DNA of 64,000 nucleotides, taken from NCBI GenBank assembly GCA_019614645.1, contig JABWDB010000003.1, forward strand, positions 20,421,001 to 20,485,000, in the 5' to 3' direction. Both the position numbers and the translations under genes were made by a program. Numbering within the stretch: position 1 is the stretch's first letter; each line of letters begins with the position of its first letter. Positions 1-11,637 of the stretch are shown in pieces. The DNA comes from Stratiolaelaps scimitus. Its lineage: Eukaryota > Arthropoda > Arachnida > Mesostigmata > Laelapidae. Below the pieces are notes generated by a model. That model did not search any database. It was not told the origin of the DNA and worked only from the letters and a program-made list of their open reading frames with translations.

Positions 1-1911
1 CTCTCTCGATAATCCAACAAATGAACACGTCTCACTATAGCGTTCCATGTCATGTCTCTGGGGAGGCTTCAATAGTTTTTATTGCACTGAGAATATAAAT
101 ACACTCTTCGCTACAACTGCCGCCGCTATTGGCGCTGCTGCTGCTGCCGCGCCGCCGCCGCTTCCGCCGCCGCTAATAATAATGTGCGTAACAACAATAG
201 TAATATATATAATAATAATTAAATAAAACGCATATAGTGCCATAAGTGTCGCTGCGCGTAATGCTTCGCCATGTGATCGTATCCATGCGTGTAGCGCGGA
301 TATCCTTGCAAATCAACTGACCTCACTATTTTGAACGGACATGGCTTTTATTTTCAAATACTATATATATATATATATATATATATGTGTTAGCGAATGA
401 GTCTTTTCGAACGAGAGAATTATGGATATTACTATCGATGGTCCGATATGCCTGTGAATGTCACTGTCAATGCTAAATCGCAAGCGTCTTTACGTTCATG
501 ACCAAAAAACAACGCACGGAACAATGAGCACATGGTTCTGCATTTGCATGAATCTTTGTTGCTCTACCCGAAATAGCAGACAGGTAAGCCAGGGGTCGTT
601 CGTATGTCCGTCCGCGAAAATCTGTACCCAATATAAAAGAAGGTGTTCATCAATGATGACCAATTCGAAACTAGCAATTCGATAGAGCTATTTTGAATGT
701 TGTTACGCTATTATTCTGATTACTATTACGAAGCAGGCGCCTCGTAAATGGCCCATCAAATCAATTCGGTGGCTTGATCAAACGAACTGATGCATTCTGT
801 TGCTTAGCATCAAACTCTCTCAGGCCGATACGAAACGACCGCCGGCTGCTGCAAACTGCTCGTTCTTGCCGCGCGCGAGCCTGTTGTTGTTTATTCAATG
901 GTTCTACTAATTATAACGACTGCCGCGTGAGCCCGAGTTTTTGCATATTCGCTGCGCATGGCGCTGTGTGTCTCTCGTATGATGAATCGCTGCGCTTGTA
1001 TTTGCCGCTCATTGTGTTGAGATCGTTCGATATTGGCTTTCGCTTGCGCTCTTTGACCGCTCGCGACGCGCGTGCATCGTGGAAATGCAACGTGGACCAC
1101 TAGGGCCCGATTTCAATATGCCGTTCCAACGACTGAGCCAACCGTCTCGCTAAGCGCCGCGCTGACTGGTTGCTCCGCATCTCTTACTCGCTTCGCGCCG
1201 CTAACACCGTGTGGGCACCACAGCCATGTCATGAAGATAGTTAATCAATCGTAGATACTCAGCAAATGTCAAGGAGGGATTCGTATACTTGACGGAAGCT
1301 TTCAAAAGTGGTGAGGAATATATTTGCTCAGTTAAATGATATATTTTATCAGTTCATCGGAGTTAAGACGGTACGCCTGCCTGGCGTACCAACTACAATG
1401 TACCAATTACACACATATCAATGAGTTATTTGTTTCCACCTCGGATTGACATATTGGCAGCTGTGTGCTCTCCTCAATTAAAAAGAGGCAACAATGAATC
1501 GATGCTAATGACATATTAGCACTACCGACATGAGTATGGGTGTGGCAGCCACATGTGCCCTTGCATATTATCATTCGATTGCCAATTTTGACCATGCATG
1601 CCGCGGAAGCCTCCCAAGAAGACATTTTTCAACTTATGTTGTGAGGTCACTTTTGCCCATTAAATTGGTACAAGCTAATTAAGGTCGACTGACGGCCCCA
1701 GCTGTACATGAACCACTGCAAGTCTGGTGAAGACATAGCAGAGAGACTTTGGCACTGCTAAACGATCGTGATAGCTATTAATGATATTGTTCATCATTAT
1801 GCTAATGAGACAAGAATCGGAGAGAACCAATAAGAGACGCGTTCAGACGAGATCACTCGAGAGGTCATAGAAGGGTGCTCCACAATAAAGCACGATTCGC
1901 GGTACACTCAC
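1..1911 (-). other. OGT intron sequence (left window edge)
   Basis: No OGT exon or other convincing coding sequence was found here on either strand. The donor GTGAGT of the intron lies at 1906-1911 (minus). The stretch includes a GC-rich (GCC)n-like patch at about 118-175 and an (AT)n tract at 362-386. Open frames around 774-1103 overlap on both strands and lack recognisable domains. Confidence 0.7.
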
Positions 1912-4900
1912 CTTAGCTTCGTCAAGTCTACCTAACGCCTTCAGGAGATTGCCCAGATCCGAACGCACGCAGTACAGGTCCTTTGGAGTAGAAACGACGG
2001 CGTGTAAGTAACGTAATCACTGTTTATATACAGAATGAACTAAAATGGGAGACACTTGGCGGTATGAGATTCTCCTTCACGCAGGGCCCTCGGGTGATAA
2101 GTTGTGATTGTCTCGTCCAATACATCTTAATATAATGACTAATACATACATAGATTCAAGTTTATTATTATCATCATTATTATTATTATACGCGGCTGAT
2201 TCAACTAAACAGTTTTATTGTATTAGGATAACTGTGTGTGTATCGAGAATTCACTGATGCACCTACCGGGTTGTACTGCAGAGCACTGACATACGCTTGC
2301 ACAGCCTGCTCCATGTCTCCAGCAGCTACCAGAGCAGCTGCGAGGTTTATATATCCGTCGATGAAATCTGGTTTTAATCGCACCGCCTGACGATAGTTGT
2401 CTAACGCCTCCTGCAGAAGGCCACGCTCCTTCAGCACGTTGCCTAGGTTTGAGTATGCTTCAGCCAGAAGCGGGTTCTGTTTGATCGCTAGACTGCTGAA
2501 GTGTGCCGACCTGTTATCAGGAACACGAATCAAATTGACAAATACAGTCATTGTCATTTGTAAGTCTTACCGTTAGTTAACACTGTGTGCTAACTAACGG
2601 TACACCTACGGGCTGTAGCACTAACTTTGGTAAAGCAAGATTCGGCTGAACAGAGAGACTATGCTGGAGACAGAGCCATCTTTGTTGAGGACCATTCGGT
2701 TGGCCCGGTGAACAAAAACCTACAGCCGGTATGATGACTATTGTTACAACTATTATTATTATAGCTGACACTTATCATGATATACGAGTTCCTGTACTGT
2801 CAAATAGCTATGCTCACCTGCGCAAAGATATGATCTTAGACCTTTTACGTTGACTAGCTAAAGAGGTCCGCATATTGTTAAGCTTTCACTCATACAGAAC
2901 GAGCACGTATGACGCGTATTGGTTAAGTGCTGTTCACACAAATGCCCATCAAATTCGAGATAATCACGTGATTGATTGTGGCATCTACCAATAATTTCTT
3001 CTACCCAGAGTCTAGATTTGTGCAGCTCACGCTCGCTCAGCGGCCACCAAGGCAATACAAGCAAGTCTGCCAAAGCAGAAAACCCTCGAAGACCCGTACA
3101 CCGTCGTATGCCCGCTGGATAGCCTTACGCCTTATCTTTACCCAACCGTTGAGCTATGCTCACCACAGAGACTCACATTCACTATCTAGCTTCCGTTACT
3201 CCATTTTCTGAACTCTTTCCTCTGATCCCTGCTCAGTAGCTACCGGGGGGGAGGGGGGCTACACAAATGAAACAGCGGTAGAGGGACAGACCCCGAGCAC
3301 GGATACACTCACACCTTATGCAGTTACAGTTCACCACGAAACGTCGTCACAGTCACGATACAGCCACTAACGAACACTATATAATATCATGGATGCTCCA
3401 AGTTCGAAGCACACAACAACGATAAAACGACAGCGGTCAACGAGCGGCTGGGATTCTAGCGCGGAGGATCTGACGGCACGGGTTGGGCTGTGCTCGTGAA
3501 GTATACAATGGCTGTACAAGCAAGCCAAGGGGAGTGTTACAGGAGAGAGAGAGACACTCGGTAAAGAGATGCATCTGAGAGAGTGGGGCGACGGACGTTG
3601 GGGGTGGTTTTTATACCGAGTCACATGTTGGTACTACTTTCGAGCGCTGTCGGAATTTTCCAGTGGAGTGGGCCAATGTTGGGAAGGCTGCTGCACCCGA
3701 ACGTGAAACAATAGATGGGAAACTATTCACGAGGACTAACAAAGCGGCCCGACGCCAAATGGCGAACGCATTGTAGGTTCCGCTAACGCGCCTCGTGGTG
3801 GTGAATTGTACTGTATGGAGAGTTGAACAACCTCGACTAGCCAACGAGAATCGGCCGTAGGAACAGGTAGCATGGCTCGAATAGAACGCAGTAGTATGAG
3901 AGCACAATGGATAGCAAAAATAAGATGGCGACATTAAGTGTATTGCACATTTGTTGATTTTGCACAATGGGCAATATCCGAGGTTAAAACGTACCCCTGT
4001 CAGATTAGTACATATCATGTATCGATCGATAACTGTCTCGGCGGATGTTTGACTCTACCACTGTGTGATGCGGTCAAACTGAATAGTTGCCGAAGACTGA
4101 AAAATCACGTTACTGGTTTCTGGGTACCAGCTATGTTTCACGGAAAGTCCTGAACAGCACTCCGAACTCGTAACTAAGCGAATCTCCACGAGCTGCCCTT
4201 TACTAAAAGCAAGCTAGATATCTAGCTTCGTGCACGACCTAATCAACGGTCAATCTTAAACCATCTGGGCTCAGTTTTTATTTACGGCTGAAGGTCTGTC
4301 CCCGTACATACCTTCACACTCATCGACTCAGACGTTTCTCGGGTACTTATAACCTCTGTGGCTGCATTACCACGCTGCCTTCCGCGTATGCAAATATAAA
4401 TGACTTACTTACATTCACAGTGTTTGATTCCCATATTCGAATAGTTATTCAAAGAATCATTAGCTGGCCATTGTAGGTAAGCGATATAGAACCACAGATC
4501 CTACGAGACAGTTGTGTTTAATAATGAATGAGATCACTTCATATTACATGTTACGTGAACGCAGATATAATAAAATGTAACTTGATAAATTGGCATTAGG
4601 AGCTTGTGATGACGACGATGATAATGATCTGGTGTGGCCAAAACTCACTTGTCAAGTCGCCTGCATTGAAAGTGGATGCTACTGAGCAGCAATAGCACTC
4701 CGGTGTTAGAAGGATCCTGTCTCCACAGCTGCATGCAGTGACGTTCTGCATTGTCGTAGTCACCTGACGTGTACTCGCGATGTGCCAACTCCGCAAGGGC
4801 TAAGTTAAGCGAGACAGAAAATGCTTTCGTTAGAGAATTTGAATTCGTACGCAGATCCCGTTGTTTCCCTAAAAAAAAACAACCAGCTAATCGTGTTCTT

Positions 4901-6710
4901 TGTTTACTGATGTGATCGTCAATTGATCAGCTAGTGATGTTTCAGTAACTCAAAACACAACCCTAGACAGAAGTGCGGTCTGACTCGTTCCTGCCGTTTG
5001 ACCGTCCCAAGCTGTCGCCTTAATGTTGAACCTCACTCAAGTCCGGTCGAGATGTGGAGTTTGGCCTTAAGAATACAATTGATCGCTTCGATCTCGGCTT
5101 GTGATTTCCGCCAATGTAGGGTACGTCGCTATGTGATCTAAGAAATCAATTCCATACCGAGCTGTCATCGCAATAAGCAATCGTCTTGACAAGTCGAATT
5201 ACACCGCTCATGAACGAGAGAACATTCGTCTTGATTTGTGTGGGTCGTAAACAATGCCACATCAGGAACAATCGAACATGCAAATCTACACCGAGTTTAA
5301 AGAGCCAGCCAGCAAAACGGCACCAGCTATATAACTGTACACAAAAAAACCCACGTTTGCAATGGAAGCATTGCAGTGTCTATGTGCCCGAATGTCGTAC
5401 GGCTCAGTGGAAAATATTTCAAATTTCTTCGGGAAGAATATTGAGCATGTATTATTATATGCTAATTACTGTTAGTCTCATTTATTATTATTTATTTTAT
5501 TTAGCATTTAACCTACGGATAAAAATTGTTCAAAGTACTGCGTCAGAAATTTGAATCCAACATGTCGGCTCATAGCCTCAAGAAAATCGGTTAAAGCGAC
5601 TAAGCGACCAACCGCAAAAAAACAACGTTTCAGCAGACTCTCCTCGCCTGCCTCTTGTGTACTAGTAGTAGTAGTGGTAGTAAGGTAATCTCTACACACA
5701 ATCAAGGACCAATCGCACGTTAGTGGCACACGCGCTCATGAACACATACACAAATACGGCTGACAACTATTCAACTAACTAGTCCACTAACAAAAGTCAA
5801 CAACACAGCCTTAAGGTACGAACAGCAATTCCGAGTTCGTCGCCGGCAAATGTTCATTTGACAGAGACGATCAGACACACACACACAAAGACATATCTTG
5901 AGTAAAGGGCATGTTGCTGGGCATCGCCATGAAACAAAAGATAATGCGGTCACACTGAACGAATGGACCATAAATGACACACGATACATGAAGCCGGTTT
6001 CCGTTTGCTGAATGGTTTCCCTGACGTAACCCACACTCAAACGCTATATGTATTATTATTATATATATATATATATATATAGAGGACAGCTACGCGTCTA
6101 GACAGCAATAACGATAACAGCACGCACTGATACTCGGATCAACAGGAGAACATCAGAAGTCACCAGAAGTCTCATTGCCCTAGCATCTCTGGCTCAATTC
6201 ATTTGTTATCAGAGCAAACATCAATTCACTGGCTAACATAGTTATCGAGAAGGTTACTGGCCGGCAAATGCTGGATAGCATTAGAGCAAATGTCACCATT
6301 TTACAAAACGCACCTTTTCCGAACATCGAAGTGCACGACATAGTAAACAAATCACGGAATAAAAAGCAGCACGACAGCACCGCTACTGACGCACAAACAT
6401 AACTATATGCCGAGATCAGCTCCTATATATTGTATGAGCTAACCCAGCTCAGCAGTTCGGCTTTCTATAGTTTCAGCGGAGCCGACTGGAGCGATTGCGG
6501 CGGCGGCGGCGGCGGCCGCAGCAGCAGCAGCAGCCGCCGATCTTTGCCCAACGACAACAGTGATATCTTTGCCTCCCTCTTTCATGCCCTCCTCTACATC
6601 CGTTTACGTAACAAGCCAATGCTAGACCAGGAGGCCTGGATTTTTCCTACAATCGATACAATGGTTGCGCACTAGAACTCACTTTGAAGAGCTGCAACAG
6701 AAGACGCCAT
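1912..6710 (-). CDS. OGT: O-GlcNAc transferase (OGT), N-terminal TPR part, partial gene
   Basis: Transfers GlcNAc from UDP-GlcNAc to Ser/Thr of nuclear and cytosolic proteins. Coding exons on the minus strand: 6683-6710 (ATG at 6710), 4649-4799, 2267-2510 and 1912-1980. All internal sites are GT/AG and phases match (492 nt, 164 aa so far). The protein opens MASSVAALQ, like the MASSV start of vertebrate OGT. It continues with near-invariant OGT TPR sequence such as [72 protein letters not shown] and [19 protein letters not shown]. These are the first three to four TPR units of the substrate-binding superhelix. The next exon is not in the window, so 1-1911 is intron and the remaining TPRs and catalytic domain lie beyond the left edge. 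The gene is divergent from the DNAJC16-like gene. Identity is near certain; any upstream noncoding exon is unresolved. Confidence 0.94.
2568..2602. repeat. Perfect 12-bp inverted repeat with 11-nt loop
   Basis: TACCGTTAGTTA at 2568-2579 is followed after 11 nt by its exact reverse complement at 2591-2602. It sits in the OGT intron about 58 bp upstream (transcript sense) of the exon at 2267-2510, so it could form a hairpin in the pre-mRNA near the 3' splice site. No function is shown. Confidence 0.85.
4211..4228. repeat. 18-bp perfect palindrome
   Basis: AAGCTAGATATCTAGCTT reads identically on both strands. It lies in the second OGT intron. It could be a binding site for a dimeric protein or chance. 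Confidence 0.8.
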
Positions 6711-7078
6711 CTCGTGTCGACTCCGCTTATGCCCGCTCACCTGCTGGCCTGTCGCTGCTACTGAAACAATTCAATCAAATCAGACCGAAAAGAGAGAAAA
6801 CAAATCGACTTGATTAGGCCAAGCATCCTCACGCCGTACGTTCTGTTGTTGCGTCGCGTTTCGCCCCAGTCAGAACAAAGGCAAACGCCAAATCGTTTGC
6901 AAACGAGCGCACTCTGTTCTGTTGCTGCCGTTAGCTGCTGTTCGCCGTGGATCGTGCGTGTTCTGTAACCACACACGCTACCCTGAGCCACTACGGCCGA
7001 CTAGCGCTTATGGCGCTCTGTGCAGGAGCCACCGAGGATAGTATAATGGCTGCCTGCGGTGCTGTGTACCACAGGTGT

Positions 7079-7108
7079 GTACCAAGCATCATGTATGATG
7101 CTCGGTAC
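7079..7108. repeat. 30-bp near-perfect palindrome
   Basis: Fourteen bases (GTACCAAGCATCAT) are followed after a 2-nt centre by their reverse complement with a single mismatched pair. The flanks are unrelated. It lies in the OGT/DNAJC16 intergenic region. Confidence 0.8.
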
Positions 7109-7254
7109 GCTCTTGGCCACTGAGGACATATATTATAATTCTAGCAATAGTATGGGGCGACACATCGACAGAGCTGAAGAGAGGGTTATGCATTGGACGA
7201 CTTACGGCACAAATAGCAACACCAATCACCATACATTTTGATCTCTTAGCACCA

Positions 7255-7372
7255 TATTTATACTATATATATATGTATATATATATATATTTATACTATA
7301 TATATATGTATATATATATATATTTATACTATATATATATGTATGTATATATATATATATATATATATATAC
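7255..7372. repeat. 33-bp minisatellite (about three copies) followed by (TA)n
   Basis: The unit begins TACTATATATATATGTAT and recurs at 7261, 7294 and 7327, exactly 33 bp apart. The third copy runs into a (TA)n tract ending near 7372. The open frame through it gives only a Tyr/Ile repeat peptide and is not a gene. Confidence 0.85.
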
Positions 7373-9660
7373 ATCGTGTAGGTAGAGATTGCCGAACAGG
7401 CTTATTCACAGCAGCCTGGTGGGCTCCCTCCACCCCACCTTGTGGTAGGGCAAACAGCAAAGACTACAGTAGACGGGAAACGGGTGTATGTGGGGTGTGG
7501 GTCTGGTGTAGACGAAGCTGAACGAACGTTTTCCATTTGAGGTAATGTGTTATAAGGGCACAACTACAGCACAATGGAATGAGCGAATTGTAATGGGATA
7601 AAATATTGTTATTATGACGACGAACAAATGAGCGATGATGATGATTTGGTGATTGATGGGGGGAGACTGACGGAGATGAAACGAATGAATTTGTGACCGA
7701 CCGCTCGTCTGAAGGAATAACACTGCCGTCGTGAAGAGATCCGATTTGACTGATGTAGTTAGCCAGCGTCGACATTAGCGTTGGCCTAGTAGAGGTTTGT
7801 AGGTAGGTAGGAGTGGGTTGTTGTAGTGATGTTGTTTATAGACCGGGAAGCTCAGGACAGGATCGACGGTACAGAGAGACAGTGGTGGTGGTGGTGGTGG
7901 TGTTGATGATGATGTACTTGGTAGTAGTAGTAGTGGTTAGTAGAAGATAATACCGTTCAGTGTCTCCTGGGTCAGCGCAGACATTCCTCGTCGCATACGG
8001 TAACAACGGCCATGTACACTGCCACACACTCTTGACTTTGTAGACAGTCGGCCGACGATAGCTCAGCCAATAACATACATTGACTCACACACATACACGA
8101 TCAGCCTGCCAGCGAGCCATGCAGAAGAGTGCTGCTGCGGTAACGCCGGACACCATCGCGTGATAGGAAATACTAGCGGACGATGGCGACCTGCCCTGCC
8201 AGCCTGAGCCTATTACTGCGAATTCGAAACGATGTGCAGGCTGATGCGAAGCTGTGCATTCTACTCGTATCGATTGCAGATTGCACATATGCCTCACTCG
8301 GAAGAGTTTACTTGGAGGAAATTACTGTTGAACGTTAAGTGGAGCGCTTTCGTCGGTGGCTGGTATCACCGACTATACGACACCATCCCTACAAGTCGAA
8401 GCAGTACCCGGAAGTGGGTTAAGCATCGATGATGAGCACTCTCGCATAGAATGAGCCCGAAACGACATTTTTACTATTTCACATCCCCGTTTGCGTACGT
8501 GCTAAGTTGCAGTTAGCTTGCATTTGACAAACACTACATTCGAATTTAGCCGCCGGCTCTAATAACAAGAACAACAACAAGAAAAACAACAACAACAGCG
8601 AATTTCGAGCCGTCCAGCCCCGTCGACTTCCGGGTGATGCAGGCTCGCTAATTCCGGCGCTACCTGTCGTTTAGCTCTGATTCGATCTGTTTCCTTGCGA
8701 ACCAAAATGGACTCGTAGAATTCTCCTCGAAGAGAGATCAGAGTGCTGGTCGCCTCAGGCAGGAGCGAGCGACCGCGGCCCCCGAGTGCGGTGGTGGTCG
8801 CCCAGCGGAGCCGAGGAGGCGACGACGAAGAGGACCCACGGATCGGAGGCCAACCGCGAGACTCCCGTCGTTTGTTCCTGGACAATCCGTCCGTCGGCCA
8901 GGAGACAGACAGGAGTCGAAGCGACCCATCAGAGATAGGGCGACTACACCATGTACACATGGAGATACACGCGCGGCCGAATCGTCGACCGAGTATAGCC
9001 AAAAAAAAAAACAGCTGAGCCTGTGCAGTCGTCACTCCGAGTAGCCGCTCCGAAACAGAGAACTGAGTGGCTGGTGTCGGTGCTGGAGGCGGTCGTTGCT
9101 CGGTTGTGGTGGCGGCGGTGGTGGTGGTCGTCGACCGAGCGGCCTGCAGTGGCCGCCAGCCTGGCTAGCGAAGCTCTAGTGGAGCGCCCCACTGTGGAGT
9201 CACTCAGCAGAGACGGAGCCATAGAAGAGATGAGTGCCGCGCGCGCGATGTTGGCGCGCCCGTTCGTTCGCTTGTCCCCAGCCGCCGCAACTGCTGCAGG
9301 GCGAATCATGCGATCGACGACACGATAATCATGTGGATTACGCTCGACTTCTGGCTTCTGCGAACAGAATGATGAACATTCGTCTACTGCTAGCATACAG
9401 TACGATTACAACTACAGTTACTACTGCTGCAAACGGCAATACGACAGCGACCGTGAAAAAAGTGATGTGTTTATCACGCTGGTATATGGAGGCAGTTGCT
9501 GGAGGCTGAAATTGCTCTTGCGACAACGACGACTGTTACAACTATAATAATAATAATAATAATAGTTACAATAATATCGGCTGATTGAAGGGGAACGGTG
9601 ATTTCACTGGTGACTGCCTCATCGGTTGCTTACCGCGTTGTGTCCAATATTATCAGCGAC

Positions 9661-9690
9661 AAAGAGAGAGAGAGAGAGAGAGAGAGATAG
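9661..9690. repeat. (AG)n microsatellite
   Basis: Uninterrupted AG dinucleotides of about 28 bp. A second, imperfect AG tract follows at 9909-9946. Confidence 0.9.
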
Positions 9691-9914
9691 AGTGAGCTGC
9701 GAATTGTTTGTTGCTCGTGGGTGTTCGTTGATAGCTTGTAGCCTGTGTGAGGAAAGTCAAGGTTGTCAGCTGGCTGATTAGCAGCAATTTGTGAACACCG
9801 TCAGGCCCAAGCGTCAGGAGCCTGCTAGAAGAAGATACCAAAAAAAAAATCTGCGTGCCTGCCTTGCCGCCATCGAGCAGGCACAAATGTAAACCGGGTG
9901 GTTGACCTAGAGAG

Positions 9915-9946
<32 letters not shown>

Positions 9947-10528
9947 TCAACGACAAAGGCAACCGCACTCGAATCGTGGCAGTAAAAGCGCAGGACAAAA
10001 ACTAAGCGAAAGTAGAAAAAAAAACGAAGTATCCACCATCGTTTCCCTCCTTCTGACTTTATTCCTCAGTCTCTCTCGATTCCTCACACACTCGTGTTCC
10101 TCCACCAATCTATATCTGGCCGTCTGTCTATCGGCCGCCGTGTGGTCCTGGTGGTGTACTGGCTCTGGGTTCGTTTGGGCCCTGTTCATCTCTCGTTAGG
10201 CTGTTGGCTGCTGCCCGTGGCCGTCGTCGTCGGCAACAACACGGCGACGACGATCGGAAGGCGACAGAGGAGACGATTGAGAGAGAGAGAGAGAGAATTA
10301 GGACCAGCCGATGACGAGGAACTAGGCTACTAGTCACTGCCAAGGAAGAAGAAGAAGAAGATCATCGTGGTGGTTGTTGCTGCTGTTGCTGTTGTTCTGG
10401 TGGTGGTGGCGCTGTGCGTGGTGGTTGTGGTACAGCGTCCGTCCGGTGGTTCATGCACGGCACCGATCCGGTGTTCTGGTGTACCCTGCTTCAACCACTA
10501 CTACTACACTATCACTACTGTGATTACC

Positions 10529-10625
10529 AATACTACAACAATAGCAACAACGCGTACAACAACAACAACAACAACAACGATAACAACAAGCACAACAACA
10601 ACAACAGCAACTGCAGCTGCCAGCA
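10529..10625. repeat. (CAA)n-rich trinucleotide tract
   Basis: Imperfect CAA/ACA repeats, open in several frames as poly-Thr, poly-Asn or poly-Gln. No conserved flanking protein sequence supports coding use. Confidence 0.8.
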
Positions 10626-11305
10626 ACGCCGGTGTGAACTACCCGTTCAGCATTGTAGGTTGGCCACAGAAACACACGAAGAAGACCACGGAGGAATCGA
10701 ACGGCAGCCGTTGTCGTCGACGCAGGTGTCGGCCAGGAGCGGCAGAAGAAGCACCACCACCAGCATTACCACCACCTGGCCGTGCTGTGGACGCAGAGAG
10801 GTGGCCCACTGGAACGCTGTTGCTGCTGCTGCAGGACAAAGTTTTAGCAGCAGCTTCGATTTCCTGAAACAGCGCAGTGCCAACGGAGAATAACGGCCAC
10901 ATTACGTTGCTTCCTGCAGGATAGTTTTCCTCTGGAAGAGGTAGTGGTGAAGTACCAGGAGAGCGCGCGCGAGAGAGGGAGAAAGAGAGAGAGAAATCAT
11001 AATAATAAACAAGAAGAGTCCGACAAGGAAAGATCCTGTTTGGATGGCTGTGGAAAAGTGATCAGCGTGCCTCTGCCGATTTGCGAACGCTGCTGGTTCT
11101 GGTGGCGGCGGTGGCGGCGGCTGTGAAGGCGACCGACAGAGAATCTCGGATACATTTGCGCTGGAAGCGGACTGGCACCCGACGTTGTGGCTACGGGCGG
11201 CTGTGGTGAGGTGGTGTGCCGCTGAGCTCGAGCTCTTTGAGTGCGGCAAATTGCTGCGGAGGGGTAGCCAGCCAGGGAGCTAAGCTACCGGGCAGGTGGA
11301 CAGGC

Positions 11306-11599
11306 ATGAAGCTGTTGCTCAAAGCGGTCGTGCTCTTTGTGGGCTGCTCGCAGTGGGCGTTCGGCCTGCTTAGCGATCCGTACAGGATACTCAACGTGGC
11401 ACGATCCGCCTCGGCCAATCAGATCCGACAGGCGTACAAGGAGCTCGCGAAAGAATGGTAAACGTCATTATTACATTAACCGAGAGCTTAAGCATTGTAA
11501 AATTGCAGCTCCTTCAGTAAACCAATAAACCTTTACCTTTACCGAGCGATTTTCATGGGTTCGCGAACCAACAAACACCCTATTGAGCCAATGGCGCCA

Positions 11600-11637
<38 letters not shown>

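Larger units (their letters stand above)
6711..8500. other. Divergent intergenic region, OGT-proximal half
   Basis: This is the start of the 4.6-kb space between the divergent OGT (minus) and DNAJC16-like (plus) start codons. It must hold the OGT promoter and 5' UTR, but no TATA box or initiator could be placed confidently. It contains a 30-bp near-palindrome (7079-7108), a 33-bp minisatellite (7255-7350) and (GGT/GAT)-rich simple sequence around 7875-7945. I see no protein-coding gene. Confidence 0.6.
8501..11305. other. GC-rich, simple-repeat-rich region upstream of the DNAJC16-like gene
   Basis: It contains CAA-rich sequence (8561-8600 and about 10529-10625), (AG)n (9661-9690 and 9909-9946), and stretches open on both strands (8743-9396, 10367-10902) whose translations are low-complexity Thr, Asn, Val or Ser runs. 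No protein domain is recognisable on either strand. The likeliest reading is promoter and 5' UTR, possibly with noncoding exons, of the plus-strand gene at 11306. The transcription start cannot be placed. Confidence 0.55.

Noticed and set aside
774..1254. Overlapping open frames on both strands near the left edge
   Set aside because: Low-complexity, Ser/Arg/Cys-rich translations with no domain, lying inside an OGT intron.
8743..9396. GC-rich frames of 90-158 codons open on both strands
   Set aside because: Both-strand openness follows from base composition; no conserved motif and no splice partner in phase.
10367..10902. Frames rich in Thr/Asn/Val across the CAA tract
   Set aside because: Translations are simple-repeat products in several frames at once.
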